A stretch of DNA of 64,000 bases, taken from Nymphaea colorata. Taxonomy: Eukaryota; Streptophyta; Magnoliopsida; Nymphaeales; Nymphaeaceae. The notes beneath the pieces were generated by a model. The model worked only from the letters and a program-made list of their open reading frames with translations. It was not told the DNA's origin and did no database searches. Below are positions 58,289-64,000 of this stretch, piece by piece (positions within the stretch are counted from its first letter, which is position 1; every line of letters begins with the position of its first letter). Made by a program: the position numbers and the translations under genes. The stretch spans positions 18,224,848 to 18,288,847 of the forward strand of contig NC_045141.1 of NCBI RefSeq assembly GCF_008831285.2, read 5' to 3'.

Positions 58289-61200
58289 ATGGTGTTCCTG
58301 TTCTGGAATCGACCGTCGCCTCATCAACAGTCCGCCTGCCTCAAGCAGTGAGTACTCAGTCTCTACTCTCTCTCTCTCTTTTCCTTGCTTGAGCCTCGCT
58401 TGCTTCTTTGTTGTCCTCAGGGCGGGAGACTTTAACTACGACTCAAAATATCGTTGCTTGACTTCTTCCCCTTCGGATTGCAACCCAAATTCAGCGTCAT
58501 CTTCGCCGCCACTACCGTCTTCATCTTTGTCTGAGCTCCGACATGGCTCCAACCGCGATGGTTTCGTCGTTAACCGCGCCCGCGTCCTTCTTGGCTCCGG
58601 ACTCCAGACATACCAACAAGGAAAGCGAGCTCTTCAAGCTTGGAAGTATAGCAAACCACCACATTCCCTGCCTTGTTTCCTCCCTTTCTTCTTTCTCCTT
58701 TTGGGTCTATTTGTGGTGGCCATGAACTAAGGAGTTGGTGGTGGTGGTGCTGGTTAAGCAGGCACTTCGGCTTGGATTGGGCGTTTGTGGATCCCAGCAG
58801 TCCCGTCGAGGTTGGGGAGAGGTTCTGCGTGTGCGTGAAAGAGCTTGTCCCTTGGGCTGTTCTGCCTCTTCAGATCGTCTACGTTAACGACCATGATGCT
58901 GTCAAAGATGGTTCCCTTAAAAGGGGTTTGACGGCCTCCTTCGCTTTCGGGAGCGGAACCCTTCGAGGCCATTTATTGGTACTTGGATATTTTGCATTTG
59001 TCTTCTCCTTCTTTTGTTTCTAGCTAAATTCCTCCAATGTTCACGCCCACTCTCTTTGCATCTCGTTGTAGATACAACAATAATATAACATAGCAGAATC
59101 GTCGATAAGTAGAACGCATTTTCTCATTATGTGTTCGCAGTAATGAAAGTTTAGCAGGAAAGTTGTGATAATAGGAGCTGATCCTTTTGATTTTTATATT
59201 TCCGATGAAAGAAGTTTTTTGAATTTTATTTTCTCTGGAGATTTAGTTAAATGATTCGCCTAAAACGGTTTTGAAGCTTTGAACTTTGAGAAGACTTGCG
59301 TTTACTAAGTCGGATGGCAGCCATGGAGAAAATAAAAACTAGGAACTGATATGTCTCTATGAAAGCTATTTTGGTCTTCATCGCATGAACTTGAACTTCA
59401 CGCCAAATAGATCCACAGAGTAGTGTAAATCATTCATGGTTGATCAAATTTATTGAACACTATGAAATGAACACTTGTTCTCATGAATTCATTTCTTTAT
59501 TAGAACCTTCATGTGAAGTTCACATGGCACCACATGGAGCTTCATTAGTTGCACATCACGCTTCACTGTATAGGACATTTTCATTACACATTTGAATTGT
59601 GTTAGAGAACTGGCTTTTAGCTTGAGAACTAATCCGAGAACATGTAGTAGAGTGAAAGAATCTGCTTAAAGGAACTAGCAGGTTGTTTTCGGACCTGGGC
59701 TGGGTCAGCTTTGAGTACCTCTGCCGCTGCTTGAACAAAGCCAGGTTTGCAAGAGGGAATCGGGTAGGTGATTGTTTTGACCTCCATGATCTGCCAGCGG
59801 TTGGACCTGTTTGGCGACAGGGAGCAGGTTCCAGTTCATAGAGTCCCTCCATCAGCATGGTCACGTGGCAAAGAAGCATTCGAATTAAATTTTAAGGGAT
59901 AAAGGAATAAGAATTGTCTCCTTGCCACAATTTCTATTCCAAGTAATTGGCTTTCAAATGTTTAAGGATTGAAGAATTATACTCCTTTTAAACATGTGGG
60001 AGAATCACATTCCTCATAAGTACCTATGCGGCTGACAACTTTTGTTCAGAATAGATATTTATGTTGAATTTTTTGGGTAATAAATTGTATTTGTGCATTC
60101 TTAAATATGGTTTTGAACCATACCTAATTGGGAAGTCATGCGAAGGTAGATTAAAGCAAGTTATTTACGCCGCTACAATATTGATACTTCTAGATGAATG
60201 TTATTACAAACCTAAATTAATGCAACATGTCACCAGGTTTCTTTAAAGGTTATCAATGAGAGTCTCCGAAGGGCAGAAATAGGTCATGTCATGTGTTTGT
60301 CCCTTTCGTTATACTTGGTTGTCTCTAGAAACATGTTCCCTATATTTCATCACCAGATTGCCTTAGACTATTAGCCAGGGCTTGGATGGTACTGTAGTTG
60401 TCATTTGCACTTTTCTTGAATAGCTATCCGACAGAAACAGAAAATAGACGAATGTGTTCATAAACCAGCTGACTTATATCCCACTTTCAACCTGTGTGTG
60501 GGCATTAACCGATTCATGTTGTGGATTTGGTTGAGTTTCCAGATAGGTGTGCTGATTGTTGGCAGCATGAAGAAACCAATTTTCGAGATAGTGTCATATT
60601 GTTCTTCAAGTTGATGACCTAGCCCATGGTAGAGTTACAGCCAAAATGCTTTCCTGCTGAGATATATTGGAATCAAGTCCACCCCAGTTCTGTTTTCTTT
60701 ATAGGAACTCAAGCCGCCATTTAACTGCAAGACATGATTAAGTTACTGATGAATAACTAATTTTACCATTCTTCTTTAAGCCTAGTCCAGTGCTATGGGA
60801 ATTGGTGAAGTATATTTCTTCAGTAAAGGAAAGTAATGTATGGTAGATATATCATTGTTCTTGTTTTTGAGATCTACAATCAAATCTAGATTTAAAAGTT
60901 AGTGAAGTTGATCCATGACTCGATTCACTCGAATTGAGCATGACTCAGAGCCATAATGAGGAGATGCATTGTGTCAAGGGCTGGTCTGTTGGTTCAGGAA
61001 CATAGAGAGCTAGCTTATAATCCATCAAAATCTTAGCCTGAATCCTACTATACCATGGTTTAGCCAGGTCTCAACTCTCAACGTTAGAATCATGTGTCCA
61101 TCTAGACTGCACCTGTGAATCGTTTGGATCAGAGGAAACTTTTAGTTATTGGGGACTGAGAAATTATGTTATGTTTGTAGTGTTTCTTCGTTTAGTTTTG

Positions 61201-63047
61201 TTTTTTAGGGAATTTTATTCTAGTGGCTCTTTGTCATTGTCATTATTTCAGAGTCAGGAATACTTCTTCCTGATCACTGCTGAGACATAGGCAAGTTTAG
61301 GGTTCGAATGTATTGGATGATATAAGAAGAACCTTTTGTTTCTCTTGTGGACAAACTCCTCTTCTTGTCTTTGAGAACACCTCCATGTGAAGTTGATATG
61401 GCTTCATGTCTGGCTCGGCGGCTCCATTATGGAGGAGGAGAACGATGTGCTAACCTAAGAAAATGTTGATGTCTTAAGACAATTACCAAATACATTGTTT
61501 AAAAACTTAATCTAATTCTGTCAAATTGTAGTTTCTATTTGTATCAGATGTGAAATCATTAATCAGGCGAAAGATTTACTTACGTTGGTTGTATATGTTG
61601 AGGAAGATGTGTTAATCAGGTCGAGTAATAAGAGAAGGGTAAGTTGGAGAAATACCTAATATGTAGTTGAGTTCATTTAAATAATTAAATCTTCACAAAT
61701 TTCCTTCCAGTTGAGTTGATGAAACTGGAATCCATGATTCATTTATCCAAATGAAATTTGTGATGGATTAAAAAGCAGCGTACAAGCTGGAAGTACATTT
61801 TCTTATCCAAATAATAAACTCCATTTCTCTTATATTTGTTTACTATGCTAGAGTACTTGCTGCAATGCTTTTTGGTGGTAGCACTGAAGGGATAGAGCAA
61901 AAAGCAGGATCGAACATCCTAAAAGCAGTATCGTTGCCACTGTTTCTCCTAGCTTATATCAATCCACACGGTCAGCGTGCATTAGGAAGAAAATTTTATT
62001 TTGCCGAGTATGAGTGTAATTAAGTTGTATCTGCAACACTTTCAAGAGATTGTCTAGTGTTTTTGGCATCTCCTTGTTCTAATGCTAATTATCATCCTTC
62101 ACCTCCAACTCCAAGGAGATGCATGAGAAGGCAGATCTTAGCTACTTGTCTTGGTTTCTCTGTTCTTGCTTAACGATTTATAAACTTCAGATGTGTGGGA
62201 AGATCAAACTTTGCTGGAGATAAGGTGTCAGTGCCTCTCCTTAGAAGAACTTAATACACAAAATGAACATCTCCATGGGATTTGCATAAAAAACCATCCT
62301 TGAGATATTATTTCAGTTGGATATTTTTTATTGTCTGTGCACTGGATTGACGATGCCAGCTGGCATTATTCCTTAAGTTAATTAGGAGGAGCTTTGGTGA
62401 GTCGGTGACTCTAGCAGTCAACAGATATAACTCCTTGAAACCATGGATCACATTTTTGCAAGGCAGAAGCAATATCAGGAGTGGCTTAATTCATTAGATG
62501 AAGTATACTGGGTGAAGTCTTAAAAAGTAACAAATTTATACTCTTTACTGAAGCTTACACCCAGAATCCCACGTGTAATCTAGGAAGTTTACTTCAGCGA
62601 GAGGGTTCTAGAGCACAATAAGTTACAGGCAATGGTTTCTGAGCCTGCCTCTGTCAACGTTGAAACTTGAAAAGCCTTAGTGATTTGTTAAGCATATCTT
62701 TAATTCACTTGCTTTTGGTACTGTTCTTAACATTGTGTCGTATTGTTGTATTCCATAGCTTGGTTGATCTTATCCCTTACTGTTTCCTATTGTGCTGAAA
62801 CCATATACATCTCATCACTGTTTTAATCGTGCTTTGCTGTATTCGTACTGAGCAGGCTGGAGAAGAGCGGTTCTCGGTTGAGCTGGACGAGGACAACAAA
62901 GTGTGGTACGAAATATTCTCAATTTCCAAGCCCGCCCACCTACTTTCCTTTGTCGGTTATCCTTATGTCCGTTTTCGGCAGAAGTACTTCGCCCAACAAT
63001 CAATGGATGCACTTGTACGACATGTCCACTCTCAAGAGCGTGCTTAA
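58289..63047 (+). CDS. DUF1990 / UPF0548 family protein
   Basis: Four exons: 58289-58347, 58421-58645, 58762-58978, 62856-63047; donors CA|GTGAGT, AA|GTATAG, TTG|GTACTT, acceptors CCTCAG|G, AAGCAG|G, GAGCAG|GCT; phases agree, 230 residues. It closely resembles remembered Arabidopsis UPF0548 sequence: MVFLFWNRPSPHQQ at the start, FNYDSKYRC, DGFVVNRARVLLGSG, KHFGLDWAFVDPSSPVEVGE, VLPLQIVYVND, FGSGTLRGHLLAGEERFSVE, SKPAHLLSFVGYPYVRFRQKYFA. The biochemical role of the family is unknown. Residues about 35-57 form a Ser/Pro-rich insert absent from the Arabidopsis protein as I remember it. The start is supported by the family-typical MVFL-W motif. Intron 3 is 3.9 kb. A 20-bp duplication (GTTATGGCACCAAGAAAT) lies in the 3' untranslated region at about 63079-63116. 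Confidence 0.9.
58979..62855 (+). other. DUF1990 gene intron 3 (3.9 kb)
   Basis: Long intron; I see no additional exon, no transposon ends and no RNA gene. The minus-strand open frame at 59556-59879 has no family features. Confidence 0.6.
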
Positions 63048-64000
63048 TGCAAAGTTCATATCGAAGTCCTCTTGCTCCTGTTATGGCACCAAGAAATTGT
63101 TATGGCACCAAGAAATATTGCACACTTCAAAATACATGAGTACTTAGTATTTTCACTCACTCTTCTCGGGCTCTACCTTTTTTGTTCTTCTAGAAGCGTG
63201 TGCCTCCTCGAGCTTGGAGAGGCTGGGCCATTCAAAATGGAAGGAAGCTTGTTTGCTATTGCAATTTAGTAGAATGAAAATACTGCTATTCTTGATAGGT
63301 GGGATGGGAGCTAACAAAGGGCTAATTTCTGTTTCCAATCCGTGGGCTGCTCATTTTTGTGCTGTACCAAAATGGGTGTTGATATGTAAGTTGAAGTGTA
63401 GCAAGGTGCCAGATCAAACCTATATCTTGCTATATCTTGGAAAGATAAAAGAAAGGTGAGGTTTCAGCCCTCTAATAAGACGCAGGATGAAATACTAAAC
63501 TTAATATGAACCAGGTTGTATATCTTATCGTGGATAGGCGGTTTAAGTACATCAGCGAAATCTTATTGTACGGCAGGTGTGGCAGGCCCATGTCGGTTGA
63601 TATGCAAATGAAACAATAATATTTATAGATCTGGCACATATTGGCTGCCAATACCGACAAGATTGATAGGAACATAGGAGAGAGATCCCTAAAAAGCCAA
63701 GCCCTCTCCATTTTCTAAGATTGCTTTGAGAAAAGTGGGACACCTATCAATTATCAATTCAAAGCGACCATCACTTATCAATTAAAATGTAGACATCCAT
63801 TATTTAGAGAAAAATGACACTAAAATCAAATTGACTTCCACCAACTTGTCAGTCCCACCAACTACGCCTCTTAAGACAATATTGATAAGAACACAAGTGG
63901 CTTTGTTACATCTGAAGATATTGTCATTACACAAGGGTTTACCAAGGGAAGCAAATTTTCTTGACTCCTATCGTTGAAAAACTATGGGGGTATTTAGATG
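63048..64000. other. 3' flank of the DUF1990 gene and window end
   Basis: 3' untranslated and intergenic sequence. The open frames in it show no family resemblance, and I see no gene start before the window ends. Confidence 0.5.

Noticed and set aside
1-64000. A gene cluster or new defence/biosynthetic system spanning the window
   Set aside because: The seven genes belong to unrelated, widely conserved plant families acting in different compartments, with long spacers and both orientations, so nothing suggests a shared system.

Overview
This is nuclear DNA from a flowering plant. Genes are split by GT-AG introns, spacers and introns are AT-rich with microsatellites and small transposons, and a CYP84A-type P450 (the enzyme of syringyl lignin synthesis) is present. 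The species cannot be read from the sequence. I derived all gene models by joining open frames at splice sites and checking phase and remembered family sequences; no search was run.

Layout: (1) 630-3359, plus strand, two-exon ferulate/coniferaldehyde 5-hydroxylase (CYP84A). (2) 3360-12194, gene-poor and repeat-rich: a TIR element, a 131-bp minisatellite array, and a Tourist-like MITE inside a segment that also exists uninterrupted at about 13.65-14.04 kb. (3) 12195-16353, minus strand, three exons, a 113-residue probable plastid protein of unknown role. (4) 19088-31161, plus strand, eight-exon oligoribonuclease (DEDDh 3'-5' exonuclease), with a 93-bp tandem duplication across the splice acceptor of exon 7. 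(5) 34770-39192, plus strand, seven-exon mitochondrial coiled-coil protein of the DUF1640/MCUR1 (CCDC90) family. (6) 40333-44304, minus strand, six-exon conserved plant protein with two Cys-containing repeats. (7) 46542-56590, plus strand, eleven-exon peroxisomal (3R)-enoyl-CoA hydratase 2 (ECH2), including a 23-nt microexon; its introns hold nested TIR elements, a tRNA-derived SINE, a tandem LTR-like repeat and an antisense Ty1/copia remnant. A second SINE copy lies just downstream. (8) 58289-63047, plus strand, four-exon DUF1990/UPF0548 protein.

The genes do not form an operon-like or metabolic cluster; they act in the ER (lignin), plastid, mitochondrion, peroxisome and RNA turnover, as expected for ordinary plant gene order. 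The parts most worth a second look are the duplicated splice acceptor in the oligoribonuclease gene, the ECH2 microexon and unusual C-terminal tripeptide, the SINE pair, and the MITE with an empty-site paralogue. I see no sign of a CRISPR array, viral genome or novel gene system.
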